From an uncultured Schlesneria sp. (GTDB taxonomy: Bacteria > Planctomycetota > Planctomycetia > Planctomycetales > Planctomycetaceae): a stretch of 64,000 nucleotides of DNA. The stretch covers positions 27,349-91,348 of the forward strand of contig CAIOKO010000010.1 of assembly GCA_903858935.1 (NCBI GenBank), given 5' to 3'. Shown piece after piece: positions 8,729 through 17,173 of the stretch (the first letter of the stretch is position 1; each line of letters starts with the position of its first letter). Below the pieces are notes generated by a model. The model searched no databases, was not told the DNA's origin, and saw nothing but the letters and a program-made list of their open reading frames with translations. The translations under genes were made by a program, and so were the position numbers.

Positions 8729-9724
8729 CTAAACGGACTTTCCTGCCAGTTGTATCAGCAATCGTTCCAATTGCATTCGTTCGGGAAGCGGGTTGGCCCC
8801 TTTCATTCCGGCATCGACATTTACCAGTCGTTGCAGAATCTGTTCGGCCCTGGCTCGCCCCAAACGGCGAAGATACGATTGTCCCGCATTCACTGCCGCC
8901 GGAAAAACGCCCGCTTGACGTAGTGCCTGATCAAGTGAATTCGAACCGCGGGATAGATCTGTTGCGACAGCAAACTTCTTGAAAACATACGAAATACCGC
9001 CGAGTAACTTCATCGGTGGTTCGCCAGCCGTGAGCAATTGATCGAGCGCTGTCAAAGCAAAATCCAGATCGTCGTCGCGCGCGGCGTCGGTCATGGCCCA
9101 GGTCGTCTCCGTCCGCCAACCACCGACGAGTGATTTCACATCGTCGAGTTCGATCTTTCCCTTGGCACCGACGTACGAGCCAAGTTTCGCCAGCTCCGTG
9201 TTCAACATGCCAAGTTCCTCACCGACCAGTTCGATCAACAAGGAAGCGGCATCACGAGCCAGGGTTTGCCCGTAAGAATCTTTCGCCGTTTCCTGCAGCC
9301 ACTTCAGTAACTGCGGACCTTTCAGTTCCGAGCAATCGATCTCAAGCCCCTTCGCAGCGATTTGTTTGTACAACCGAGTTGTCTTGGGCCAGGAGTTCAC
9401 GTCGAGCACCAGCACCGATTTTTTCGCCGGCTTATCAACCAGTTTTTCCAGCCCCGCCCGATTTTTTGTCACGAATTCATCAGCATCGTCGACAACAATT
9501 AATCGCCGATCTCCCCACATCGAAACCGTATGCAGTTCGTCCGAAACCGACGACAATTGTGCGTCGCGTCCGGTAAATCGAGTAAAACAGGTATCGTCGT
9601 CATCAATGATCTGCTGACGAAGAACGTTGAGCGCCCCCTGCTTCAAATGCCTCTGGCCACCAGACAAGACAACAACGCCGGCGATTGAGTCCGGTATTTT
9701 CTTAAGAAACTCAACAGCGTGCAT
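8729..9724 (-). CDS. holA: DNA polymerase III subunit delta
   Basis: This 331-residue protein fits HolA, the delta subunit of the clamp loader that opens the sliding clamp and helps load it on primed DNA. Seen directly: an N-terminal VVVLSGG stretch with a Rossmann-like pattern, RRLIVVDDADEFVTKNR near residues 75-90 and LVLDVNSWPKTTRLYKQ after it, matching delta's non-hydrolysing AAA+ domain, then the helical C-terminal collar with ELAKLGSYVG and WAMTDAARDDD. Delta typically lacks a working Walker A, as here. The ATG at 9724 begins HAVEFLKK. The upstream neighbour is divergent (small helical protein), so holA is probably promoted from the 160-bp gap 9725-9885 and may lead into the WD40 gene. 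Confidence 0.88.
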   Translation of the reverse strand: MHAVEFLKKIPDSIAGVVVLSGGQRHLKQGALNVLRQQIIDDDDTCFTRFTGRDAQLSSVSDELHTVSMWGDRRLIVVDDADEFVTKNRAGLEKLVDKPAKKSVLVLDVNSWPKTTRLYKQIAAKGLEIDCSELKGPQLLKWLQETAKDSYGQTLARDAASLLIELVGEELGMLNTELAKLGSYVGAKGKIELDDVKSLVGGWRTETTWAMTDAARDDDLDFALTALDQLLTAGEPPMKLLGGISYVFKKFAVATDLSRGSNSLDQALRQAGVFPAAVNAGQSYLRRLGRARAEQILQRLVNVDAGMKGANPLPERMQLERLLIQLAGKSV

Positions 9725-9885
9725 AAAAGTGTCTGTCTCTTGTGTTGGTGTTGAATTCAGAGTCTGTGATTGTTTCGACTCATGACCGTTGCTGGTTCAT
9801 GGTACAATTCACTCGGCGCAATGTCACCGACGTCAGTCGATTCTTGTCAGCAGAAACCCAATGTGGACAAATCGGAGAGAAAATC

Positions 9886-10122
9886 ATGAAACACGGTGGA
9901 CTGACAGATGGAGCGGGTCAATTGAAAATGGCTGCCGACAAGCTGGAGGAAGCCTGGGAAGCGGCGCGGACCGATTGGAACGACGTCGTCAGCCGGACGA
10001 TGGAAGAAGAACAACTTCAGCCACTGTTACAACAACTGCGAGCAACCCTGGACGCGGTATCACGAACTAGCCACGTTCTGACCACAGCCGTCCGCGAATG
10101 CGAAGACGAACGGCGAATGTAA
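9886..10122 (+). CDS. Small helical protein, conserved-looking, unknown function
   Basis: The product has 78 residues from the ATG at 9886, which has GGAGA nine bases upstream. It is strongly helical, with heptad-like spacing (AADKLEEAWEAARTDWND ... LLQQLRATLDAVSR) and no signal peptide. The frame continues 48 codons upstream, but that extension is of poor coding character. It diverges from holA. I do not recognise a named family; the coiled-coil character suggests a protein-binding or cell-shape role, which is inference only. Confidence 0.6.
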   Translation: MKHGGLTDGAGQLKMAADKLEEAWEAARTDWNDVVSRTMEEEQLQPLLQQLRATLDAVSRTSHVLTTAVRECEDERRM

Positions 10123-10702
10123 TGTCGTCTCGGCAATTTTCGTGGTCCAGCCCATCGCAATCCTATGCGAACTGGGTGGTGTAGACCCCCAGATTGTGCG
10201 ACTTTCTAAAATACTCTACTGATAATTATTCTCTGCCGCTTCGACCCTCTCACAAATCATTACAAAAGCAGTTGATCAACTCGACCAACGTTGCCGACTT
10301 CACTCTTTGTAACCCGCTCTTTGGAAAGGCGTGGTTCCATCCCGAGCCGTCATGTCTGCAATTCTCTTCACTTCGTTGCCTTCTGTACAAAAAATTCTTC
10401 AGTTTTGCTGTATTCATGCTTCCAGGAAATTTGACGTCAAAGTTGGCTCGATGTGTGGAAGTCGGTCGATCCAGATGACCGAAATCTGAAAGCAGAGCAG
10501 CAGCGGATCAACGCACGTTTTCTTCGCGACTTGCTTCCGAATTTGTTGAATGGTCTGTGGCGTTAATGGTTGTCACGGTCAATCAGAGGTTGTGGCATCA
10601 TTGTCAACTGGCTTGAACCTCTGAGACACTTTCTTCATTCTATGAAGCCCGTCGGATTTTGAAGTCCGATTTGTTTCTGGTTGCAGGAAGGCTGTTGGCA
10701 AT
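10123..10702. other. Gene-poor gap with one coding-like fragment
   Basis: This 580-base stretch between the small helical gene and the DUF1015 gene has no full gene that I can support. The only coding-like piece is the short tail at 10435-10566 listed separately. A 94-codon frame at 10194-10478 has an amino-acid make-up unlike its neighbours and no ribosome site, and I do not accept it. The promoter of the DUF1015 gene should lie near the 3' end. Confidence 0.5.
10435..10566 (+). pseudogene. Orphan C-terminal coding fragment
   Basis: After a TGA at 10432 the frame stays open for about 43 codons and reads as a normal polar helical protein tail: WKSVDPDDRNLKAEQQR, then a Leu-rich FLRDLLPNLLNGLWR before TAA. 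There is no ATG and no good ribosome site; the only possible start is a GTG at 10453. I read it as the leftover 3' end of a deleted gene, although a very small GTG-started gene cannot be excluded. The parent family is not recognised. Confidence 0.3.
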
Positions 10703-12010
10703 ATGGTTGATGTCAGTCCGTTTCGTGGTTGGCGGTACGATGTGTCTCAAGTTGGTGATCTTTCGGATGTGATTACCCCTCCCTATGACGTCATCGACAG
10801 TAAGTTTCAGGATCAGCTCTACAAAAAGCATCCCTGCAATTTCATCCGACTGGAACTGAATCGAAGTGAACCAGCCGACCCTGATGCGAACGCTAAATAC
10901 GATCGCGCCGCGGGATTCCTCAAGCATTGGATGCTGGATGGCGTTCTGCTTCAGGAACCGGAAGACGCAATCTATGTCTACTCACAAGAATTCAAGTGGG
11001 AAGGCAAGACGTTTGTCCGTAGCGGTTTTCTTGCTCGAATACGGCTTGAGGAGTTCGGCACTGGAAATATCTTTCCGCACGAACAGACATTATCCGGACC
11101 TAAACTCGATCGGCTGATGTTGATTCGTGCGACCAACGCCAATCTTTCTCCGATCTTCGGACTTTATCCCGATGAAACCGCATCGGTCCAGAATTCACTC
11201 GACAATGTCTGCATCACGCTGACTCCGTCTCAAGCGACCGATCATCTTGGTGTGATTCATCGATTGTGGGTCGTCAAAGATCACAACGTCATCGGAAAGG
11301 TGAAGGCTGGGTTGCGAGACAAACCAGTGTTTATCGCCGATGGCCATCACCGTTATGAAACGGCACTCAATTACCGGCGCGAATTGCAGGCGGCTGGGAA
11401 GTTGGGCGACGATTTGTCAGCGGCAAACTTTGTGTTGATGCATTTTGTTGGCATGCAAGATCCGGGCTTGCAGATTTTGCCGACTCATCGCCTGGTGTCG
11501 GGGCTTCCAGCCGATCTCTCTGCCGAGCAAGTGACAAAAACGCTCCAGCCATTCTGTGAAATCGAAGTGATCGGTAAAGGTGACAAAGCCGCTGAAGAAA
11601 CATGGGGCTTGATAGAAGCCGATGGAGGTCAGAACGTTTTTGGATTTGGCACGGCTTCAGACGGAACATGGCTCTTCATTCGTGTCACCGATGAAAGCCC
11701 GATGGCCAAGCTGGCCGCAGAGCACAGCGAAGAATGGCAATCGCTGGGCGTCAGCCTGCTTCACAAATTGCTTCTGGAAGAGTTGATCTTCAAACAGATT
11801 GGCGGTGAACCCAAATTCCAATACGTGCATCGACTTGATGAAACGACGACAGCACTGAATGCAAAATCACATCAGCTTGGGTGTCTGGTCGCTCCGGCGA
11901 CGATCGAACATGTCCGCGATATCGCAGAAAATCGGGAAACGATGCCCCCGAAGAGTACCTACTTCTACCCAAAACTGTTGTCGGGTTTGGTGGTCCACGC
12001 CTTAAGCTAA
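10703..12010 (+). CDS. DUF1015 (COG4198) family protein, possible free-serine kinase
   Basis: This 435-residue cytosolic protein matches DUF1015 throughout: the N-terminal PFRGWRYD and DVITPPYDVID, the middle VFIADGHHRYETALNYR motif (about residues 210-230, with the DGHHR core) and FVLMHFVGMQDPGLQILPTHRLV. Some members of this group have been linked to phosphorylation of free serine (SerK); whether this one does that cannot be told here. The ATG at 10703 gives the usual family N-terminus, and the length is typical. The next gene starts 34 bases downstream on the same strand, so they may share a transcript although the functions look unrelated. Confidence 0.88.
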   Translation: MVDVSPFRGWRYDVSQVGDLSDVITPPYDVIDSKFQDQLYKKHPCNFIRLELNRSEPADPDANAKYDRAAGFLKHWMLDGVLLQEPEDAIYVYSQEFKWEGKTFVRSGFLARIRLEEFGTGNIFPHEQTLSGPKLDRLMLIRATNANLSPIFGLYPDETASVQNSLDNVCITLTPSQATDHLGVIHRLWVVKDHNVIGKVKAGLRDKPVFIADGHHRYETALNYRRELQAAGKLGDDLSAANFVLMHFVGMQDPGLQILPTHRLVSGLPADLSAEQVTKTLQPFCEIEVIGKGDKAAEETWGLIEADGGQNVFGFGTASDGTWLFIRVTDESPMAKLAAEHSEEWQSLGVSLLHKLLLEELIFKQIGGEPKFQYVHRLDETTTALNAKSHQLGCLVAPATIEHVRDIAENRETMPPKSTYFYPKLLSGLVVHALS

Positions 12011-12044
12011 TCCAAACATCGAATTTCATTTGAAGGACGAGCGA

Positions 12045-14039
12045 ATGTTACTGAAGTTACCCCGACTCTTGTCATTTGTTGTTTTGAGCATTTTGGCAAC
12101 GAATGGATTCGCAGTTGCTGATGGTCCGACAGATAACACAGCCGACGGAGTCCGCCGCGTTCCCAAACTCGGCGTTGAGGTTTCTGAGGCTGATCGTCAG
12201 GAATTGTCCGAAGGCTTGCAGTCACTGCAAGCCAAAATCGAAAAACTTGGCCACTCGAATATCGCGATTGCCAAAGAACTACTTCCCGATGTATTGATTT
12301 TTCATCGTGCCGTCGACCAGGCGCTGCGATATCAAGAATTCTTCGATCCGAAAGAGATCGTTGTTGGGAAATCGTTGCTAAAACAAGGACACCAGCGAGC
12401 CGATCAATTGCTGGCGGGTGAAGCGCCATGGACAAAACAGACGGGGGTCGTTGTGCGGGGTTATGTTTCAAAAATTGACCGGACAGTTCAGCCGTACGGG
12501 CTGGTCATTCCCGCGTCATATTCATTCGACGGAACTGAAAAACACCGACTCGATTTCTGGTTCCACGGACGAGGTGAGATGCTCAGCGAAGTCAATTTCT
12601 TGAACGATCGATCGAAGAACGTGGGGCAAATCTCACCCCCGAACGCGATCGTGCTGCACCCCTATGGACGCTATTGCAATGCGAATAAACTGGCTGGTGA
12701 AGTTGATTCATTTGAGGCACTTCACGCGGTGAAGAAGCAGTATCGCGTTGATCCCGACCGAGTGGCTGTGCGAGGGTTTTCGATGGGTGGTGCTGCGTGC
12801 TGGCAGTTTGCCGTGCATTATCCCGATCAGTGGTTTGCAGCAAACCCCGGCGCCGGCTTTTCGGAAACACCAGATTTTCTGAAAGTCTTTCAAAAGGAAA
12901 CACTGACGCCGACGTGGTACGAACAGGCACTGTGGCAGATTTATGATTGTCCTGGCTATGCCGCGAATCTGGCTCATCTGCCGACGATCGCCTACAGCGG
13001 AGATATGGATACTCAGAAGCAGGCTGCGGACATGATGGCAAAGGCCTTCGAACGCGAAGGGATGCAACTATTGCACATCATCGGCCCGATGACGGCTCAC
13101 AGCATTCACCCAGAATCGGCAAAAATCATCGAAGCCAAACTTACCGAATGGGCCGTCAAGGGGATTGACCATTCCCCGACACAATTACAACTGGTCACAT
13201 TCACACTGAAGTATAATCGGATGCACTGGCTGACGATCGACGGATTGAATGAGCATTGGAAAGAGGCTCGGGTTGTTATTAAGCCGGTGGAAAATGAATT
13301 GCATGTCACAACAAAAAACGTTGGTGCGTTGACCGTTCAACCTCCGGCTGGTCAGCCACACAAGGTTCGCATCGACGCAGGATTGCCGATTGATGTTCCG
13401 GCCGATGGTTCGTTCGTTCATGATGGCAAGACATGGAAAGCGGGCAAGCCGCAGGGGCTTCGCAAGAAGCCTGGTTTGCAAGGTCCGATTGATGATGCCT
13501 TCATGGATTCATTTATTTTTGTCAAGCCGAACAAATCTTGCCGCAGTGCCGCCGTCGATAAATGGGTCAATGCCGAATTCGACCATGCGGTCACCCACTG
13601 GCGTCGTCAAATGCGGGGCGATGCGGTGATCAAACGCGATAGCGAAATCACTGCTGAAGACGTTGCGAATTCGAATCTGGTCCTCTGGGGTGATTCCCAG
13701 GCGAATGAAGTGTTGGCGAGGATTGCCGAAAAACTTCCCGTGAAATGGACGGCGAACGAGGTCGCGGTTGGCGACGCCAGATTCGATGCGGCAGATCACG
13801 CATTGATTGCGATCTACCCAAACCCATTAAATCCAGAGAAGTACGTCGTGTTGAACAGCGGGTTCACATATCGCGAATACGATTACTTGAACAATGCACG
13901 TCAAGTCCCCAAGCTTCCTGACTGGGCGATCGTGGATGTCCGAGTTCCGCCAAACAGCCGTTATCCCGGCAAAATCGTCGATGCCGATTTCTTCAGCGAA
14001 CGATGGGATTTTAAGCGTACGGCGATCCCGAAACCCTGA
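12045..14039 (+). CDS. Exported alpha/beta hydrolase (prolyl-oligopeptidase/esterase type)
   Basis: The product has 664 residues with a signal peptide (LLSFVVLSILATNGFAVADG) from the ATG at 12045, which has AAGGA 7 nt upstream. The catalytic domain lies in the middle: Ser246 in RGFSMGGAA (nucleophile elbow), an Asp in YSGDMDTQ and a His in MTAHSIHPES. An oxyanion-hole-like DFWFHGRGE precedes it. The last ~270 residues form a second beta-rich domain, seen in multidomain planctomycete esterases of unknown substrate, with no recognisable carbohydrate-binding motif. It should act in the periplasm or outside. The substrate is unknown; peptidase and carbohydrate-esterase activities are both possible. 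Confidence 0.83.
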   Translation: MLLKLPRLLSFVVLSILATNGFAVADGPTDNTADGVRRVPKLGVEVSEADRQELSEGLQSLQAKIEKLGHSNIAIAKELLPDVLIFHRAVDQALRYQEFFDPKEIVVGKSLLKQGHQRADQLLAGEAPWTKQTGVVVRGYVSKIDRTVQPYGLVIPASYSFDGTEKHRLDFWFHGRGEMLSEVNFLNDRSKNVGQISPPNAIVLHPYGRYCNANKLAGEVDSFEALHAVKKQYRVDPDRVAVRGFSMGGAACWQFAVHYPDQWFAANPGAGFSETPDFLKVFQKETLTPTWYEQALWQIYDCPGYAANLAHLPTIAYSGDMDTQKQAADMMAKAFEREGMQLLHIIGPMTAHSIHPESAKIIEAKLTEWAVKGIDHSPTQLQLVTFTLKYNRMHWLTIDGLNEHWKEARVVIKPVENELHVTTKNVGALTVQPPAGQPHKVRIDAGLPIDVPADGSFVHDGKTWKAGKPQGLRKKPGLQGPIDDAFMDSFIFVKPNKSCRSAAVDKWVNAEFDHAVTHWRRQMRGDAVIKRDSEITAEDVANSNLVLWGDSQANEVLARIAEKLPVKWTANEVAVGDARFDAADHALIAIYPNPLNPEKYVVLNSGFTYREYDYLNNARQVPKLPDWAIVDVRVPPNSRYPGKIVDADFFSERWDFKRTAIPKP

Positions 14040-14069
14040 TTTTTTTGGAATCGCGTCATCGGATCAGAA

Positions 14070-14438
14070 ATGAAACGAATTCCTACAAAATTACAACCTT
14101 GGTTCGAGGCTCGAAAGCGATTCAAACTCAGCCATACCGAAATTCAAATGGCACGCGAGCTTGGAATGAATCCGAAAGGATTTGGCAAACTGGACAACCA
14201 TCGGCAGGAGCGTTGGAAACTCCCATTGGCTCAATTCATTGCCGAGTGTTATGAAAAGAGATTTGGCAGACCTCGGCCTGAAGACGTTCGGACTCTTGAG
14301 CAAATAATTTTGGCCGAAGAAAAACGCAAGAAGCAAAAACAACTTTCCAAAACTGATAAGTCAAAACTTGCGGCAACTGAGGATGCCACAGCGATCTCAA
14401 CAGACAAAAATAGCGTCAATGATGATGTCCCGTTTTAA
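14070..14438 (+). CDS. Small basic protein of unknown function
   Basis: The product has 122 residues. The N-terminal ~75 residues look folded and basic (TKLQPWFEARKRF, then KLSHTEIQMARELGMNPKGF, which has a helix-turn-helix-like pattern). The C-terminal ~50 residues are Lys/Asp/Thr-rich and probably disordered (EEKRKKQKQLSKTDKSK). I recognise no named family; a nucleic-acid-binding role is an inference from the charge and the helix pattern. It starts 30 bases after the hydrolase stop codon and ends just before a strong bidirectional terminator. Confidence 0.6.
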   Translation: MKRIPTKLQPWFEARKRFKLSHTEIQMARELGMNPKGFGKLDNHRQERWKLPLAQFIAECYEKRFGRPRPEDVRTLEQIILAEEKRKKQKQLSKTDKSKLAATEDATAISTDKNSVNDDVPF

Positions 14439-14468
14439 ACACACGATGTATAAGCACCTGGCGGATGA

Positions 14469-14510
14469 AGACGAATCAAAAACGGCCGCAAGGCCATTTT
14501 TGATTCGTCT
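14469..14510. terminator. Bidirectional intrinsic terminator
   Basis: A 19-bp inverted repeat with one mismatch (left arm 14469-14487, right arm 14492-14510, loop of 4) has a run of A in the left arm, T in the right arm and T-rich sequence on the 3' side. It sits between convergent genes, the small basic protein (plus) and pxpA (minus), and can end transcription from both. Confidence 0.88.
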
Positions 14511-14514
14511 TTTA

Positions 14515-15279
14515 TCACTTTTGTAACGCTTGAACCGTTACGCCAGCACCGTCGAGTGCCAATCGAATTTGTTTCGCGAATTCCAGTGCTTTAGGGCCGT
14601 CGCCGTGAATGCAGATGGTTTCTGTTTTGACCGTCACATCAGTGCCTTGACGTGATCGAACCGTCCCTGTCTGAAGCATGCCAATTACCTGGCGAACCGC
14701 AAGTTCGTGATCAACGATGACTGAATCTGCCTGATCGCGCGGGGTGAGAGTTCCATCGTCCTCGTAAGTTCGGTCAGCAAACACTTCACTCGCTGTTTGA
14801 AGTCCGAACGCTTTTCCTGCCTCAATTAGCTGGCTTCCAGATTGACCAACAAGAATAAGGTCTGGGTTAACTCGACTGATCGCTTCGGCAATTGCTTTGG
14901 CCAAAACGAAATCCTTAGCCGCCATATTGTAGAGAGCGCCGTGTGGTTTCACGTGCCGCATGGTGCCCCCTTCTGATTTGACGAATGCTGTTAAGGCTCC
15001 GATCTGATAGACTACAATATCTTTTGCTTCCTGTGGCGTAATCTTCATCAGCCGGCGACCGAAGCCAACCAGATCAGGTAGTCCCGGGTGCGCACCGATT
15101 GCAACCCCTTTTTCCAATGCCAGCCTGACGGTGGCTCTCATTGTGGCGGGATCGCCAGCATGAAATCCACATGCGATGTTCGCACTTGTGACTTCATCAA
15201 GAATATCAGCATCGTAGCCGAGTTTGTAGACGCCGAAACTTTCGCCGACGTCACAATTCAAGTCAGTCGTAAGAGACAT
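14515..15279 (-). CDS. pxpA: 5-oxoprolinase subunit A (LamB/YcsF family)
   Basis: This 254-residue protein is clearly LamB/YcsF: it starts with [13 protein letters not shown], has [12 protein letters not shown] (residues ~34-45), [16 protein letters not shown] and VKPHGALYN, then a late [10 protein letters not shown], all family signatures. PxpA with PxpB and PxpC forms the bacterial ATP-dependent 5-oxoprolinase, which opens pyroglutamate to glutamate. It is the third gene of the run pxpB-pxpC-pxpA, starting 12 bases after pxpC. It ends right at the bidirectional terminator. Confidence 0.95.
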   Translation of the reverse strand: MSLTTDLNCDVGESFGVYKLGYDADILDEVTSANIACGFHAGDPATMRATVRLALEKGVAIGAHPGLPDLVGFGRRLMKITPQEAKDIVVYQIGALTAFVKSEGGTMRHVKPHGALYNMAAKDFVLAKAIAEAISRVNPDLILVGQSGSQLIEAGKAFGLQTASEVFADRTYEDDGTLTPRDQADSVIVDHELAVRQVIGMLQTGTVRSRQGTDVTVKTETICIHGDGPKALEFAKQIRLALDGAGVTVQALQK

Positions 15280-15291
15280 GGGTTACTGCTT

Positions 15292-16293
15292 CTAAGTATT
15301 CATTTGAGCGATACCACATCGAAGTCGTCGAATCATGGACTCACGAGAACGGTATAACTCCTGGGCCTCTTCGACGGAAACTGTTCGAAATCGAATTCTT
15401 GCTCCTGGTTTGAGTTGAGCCAAAACGGGAATATCGACTGTCGCGACCTGAGCGATCTTCGCGTAGCCTCCCGTTGTTGGGCGATCTGCCATGAGAATAA
15501 TCGGCTGACCTTCTGGAGGGACCTGGACTGTTCCAACTGTCACTGCTTCTGAGATCAAGTCGCGAGGCTGAATGAATCGCATAGTCGGACCCGCAAGTCG
15601 ATAACCCATACGATCAGATTGTTTCGTGATGCGAAACGGTTCGGAAACAAATGCTTCGCGACTTTCCTCGTTGAACCAATCGTATTGGCCGCCGGAAATC
15701 ACTCGAATCGTCGGATCATCTGCGTATTCTGCCAAATCTGAGCCACCAAACCAGCCGGGCGCAATCAAGGGATATTCTGAACCGCTTTCGGACATTCTTT
15801 TTATTTGCTGGCTGACGAATGGCGATGCCGAACGAAGATTCAGGACATCGCCAGCTTGAAGGGACCGTCCGTCAAAGCCGCCCAGTCCGGCCCTCAAATA
15901 TGTGCTGCGGCTGTGCATGACGAGTGGAACGTCAAATCCCCCCGCAACCGACAGGTAGGCACGGCACCCACGAACGGGCGAGCCAAATTCCAAGAGACTT
16001 CCTTGCCTGACCCAAATAGGTCGCCAAAGCGGAACCGCGTGGCTGTCGATGACTGCCGATAAATCTGCACCGGTGATGGCAATCAGCGCTTCGTGTTCAA
16101 ACAACAGCCCTGGTCCTGACAGAGTGACTTCGAGAACCGCTTCATTTTGTTCGTTCCCAACCAGAAGGTTGCTGATTCGCAATGCCAATGGGTCCATGGC
16201 ACCACTGACAATCACGCCGAACTGCTGCAAACCATAACGTCCCAGATCTTGAATCGTTGTCAAAAGTCCTGGGCGAATCACTCGGATACTCAT
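15292..16293 (-). CDS. pxpC: 5-oxoprolinase subunit C (biotin-dependent carboxyltransferase family)
   Basis: This is a ~333-residue KipA/PxpC protein: RPGLLTTIQDLGRYGLQQFGV at the N-terminus, ITGADLSA, GCRAYLSVAGGFDVPLVMHSRSTYLRAGLGGFDGR and the late LMADRPTTGGYAKIAQV, all in family order. It cooperates with PxpA and PxpB in 5-oxoproline hydrolysis. The ATG at 16293 overlaps the pxpB stop codon in an ATGA arrangement, pointing to coupled translation; a GTG three codons further upstream is less likely. Confidence 0.94.
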   Translation of the reverse strand: MSIRVIRPGLLTTIQDLGRYGLQQFGVIVSGAMDPLALRISNLLVGNEQNEAVLEVTLSGPGLLFEHEALIAITGADLSAVIDSHAVPLWRPIWVRQGSLLEFGSPVRGCRAYLSVAGGFDVPLVMHSRSTYLRAGLGGFDGRSLQAGDVLNLRSASPFVSQQIKRMSESGSEYPLIAPGWFGGSDLAEYADDPTIRVISGGQYDWFNEESREAFVSEPFRITKQSDRMGYRLAGPTMRFIQPRDLISEAVTVGTVQVPPEGQPIILMADRPTTGGYAKIAQVATVDIPVLAQLKPGARIRFRTVSVEEAQELYRSRESMIRRLRCGIAQMNT

Positions 16294-17018
16294 TGAGAAC
16301 ACGCCCTCAATGAAGTGAATTCCTCGCTCGAGATTGGACGAAACCGGACGATGTCACCTGCTTTTAGCAGGGTCGGTGGGATCTCTCGAGGGCGAAATAG
16401 TTTGATCGGTGTCCGACCGATCAACTGCCATCCGCCCGGTGTTTCGATCGGGTAGACGCCGGTTTGAGTGCCAGCGATTCCGACGGAGCCAACGGGGATC
16501 TTTAAACGTGGTGAGTCTCGACGAGGAGCGGCGATCCGCTGGGACATCCCACCAAGATAGGGGAATCCTGGTGCGAATCCGATCATATAGACCAGGTAAT
16601 CCGGTGCAGAGTGAATCTGGACTACTTCGTCTGTTTTCAGGGAGTTGTGCTGAGCAACAAATTCCAGATCTGGCCCGAACTCACCGCCATAACTGACTGG
16701 GATTTCCACGATTCTGGAATCGAGCTCCGGTACATCGGCAAGTTCAGCAAGTATCTTGCGCAATTCCTGCTCAAGATCATGATACGACCGTTGCGCGGGA
16801 TCGTAATAAATCGTTACGGTTGCATAAGCCGGAACACGCTCAATCATTCCGTGCAGGGAATGATCAACGAAGTAGTTTTCCAGCGCCCGAACGCTTCGAT
16901 GCAGCTCACGGTCAATCGTATCGCCGAATTTGATGACGATCGCGGCATCACCCAAGGGAAAGATTTGGAACGATGCTGGATCGTGCAACGCTTTCCCCTT
17001 TTTGGCTGAATCAGGCAT
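16290..17018 (-). CDS. pxpB: 5-oxoprolinase subunit B (KipI family)
   Basis: The product has 242 residues with the PxpB/KipI marks: PLGDAAIVIKFGD near the N-terminus, the tyrosine-rich YATVTIYYDP, then VYMIGFAPGFPYLGGM and IAGTQTGVYPIETPGGWQLIGRTP. It is the first gene of pxpB-pxpC-pxpA, with only 155 bases to the next gene upstream (the secretin-N protein's stop codon), so the operon promoter should lie in 17019-17173 or further up. KipI in Bacillus was first described as a kinase inhibitor, but in this gene order the 5-oxoprolinase role is the better call. Confidence 0.94.
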   Translation of the reverse strand: MPDSAKKGKALHDPASFQIFPLGDAAIVIKFGDTIDRELHRSVRALENYFVDHSLHGMIERVPAYATVTIYYDPAQRSYHDLEQELRKILAELADVPELDSRIVEIPVSYGGEFGPDLEFVAQHNSLKTDEVVQIHSAPDYLVYMIGFAPGFPYLGGMSQRIAAPRRDSPRLKIPVGSVGIAGTQTGVYPIETPGGWQLIGRTPIKLFRPREIPPTLLKAGDIVRFRPISSEEFTSLRACSQ

Positions 17019-17173
17019 GGTAAAACGACCTGTTGCCTTACTGCTCCTCGTTTTCAGCTCATTTAATGCATTCTTGTCTTTTGATTGGCTTACGCACGAC
17101 GAATGCGAAACGTTGCTTTGAAGACGAGCTTTGCCAAGATGGAGCTTTGTAACAAGATTAAGGCAACAGGAAA

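Noticed and set aside
10194..10478. 94-codon plus-strand frame in the gap before the DUF1015 gene
   Set aside because: Cys/Phe/Ser-rich composition unlike the neighbours, no ribosome site and no family resemblance.
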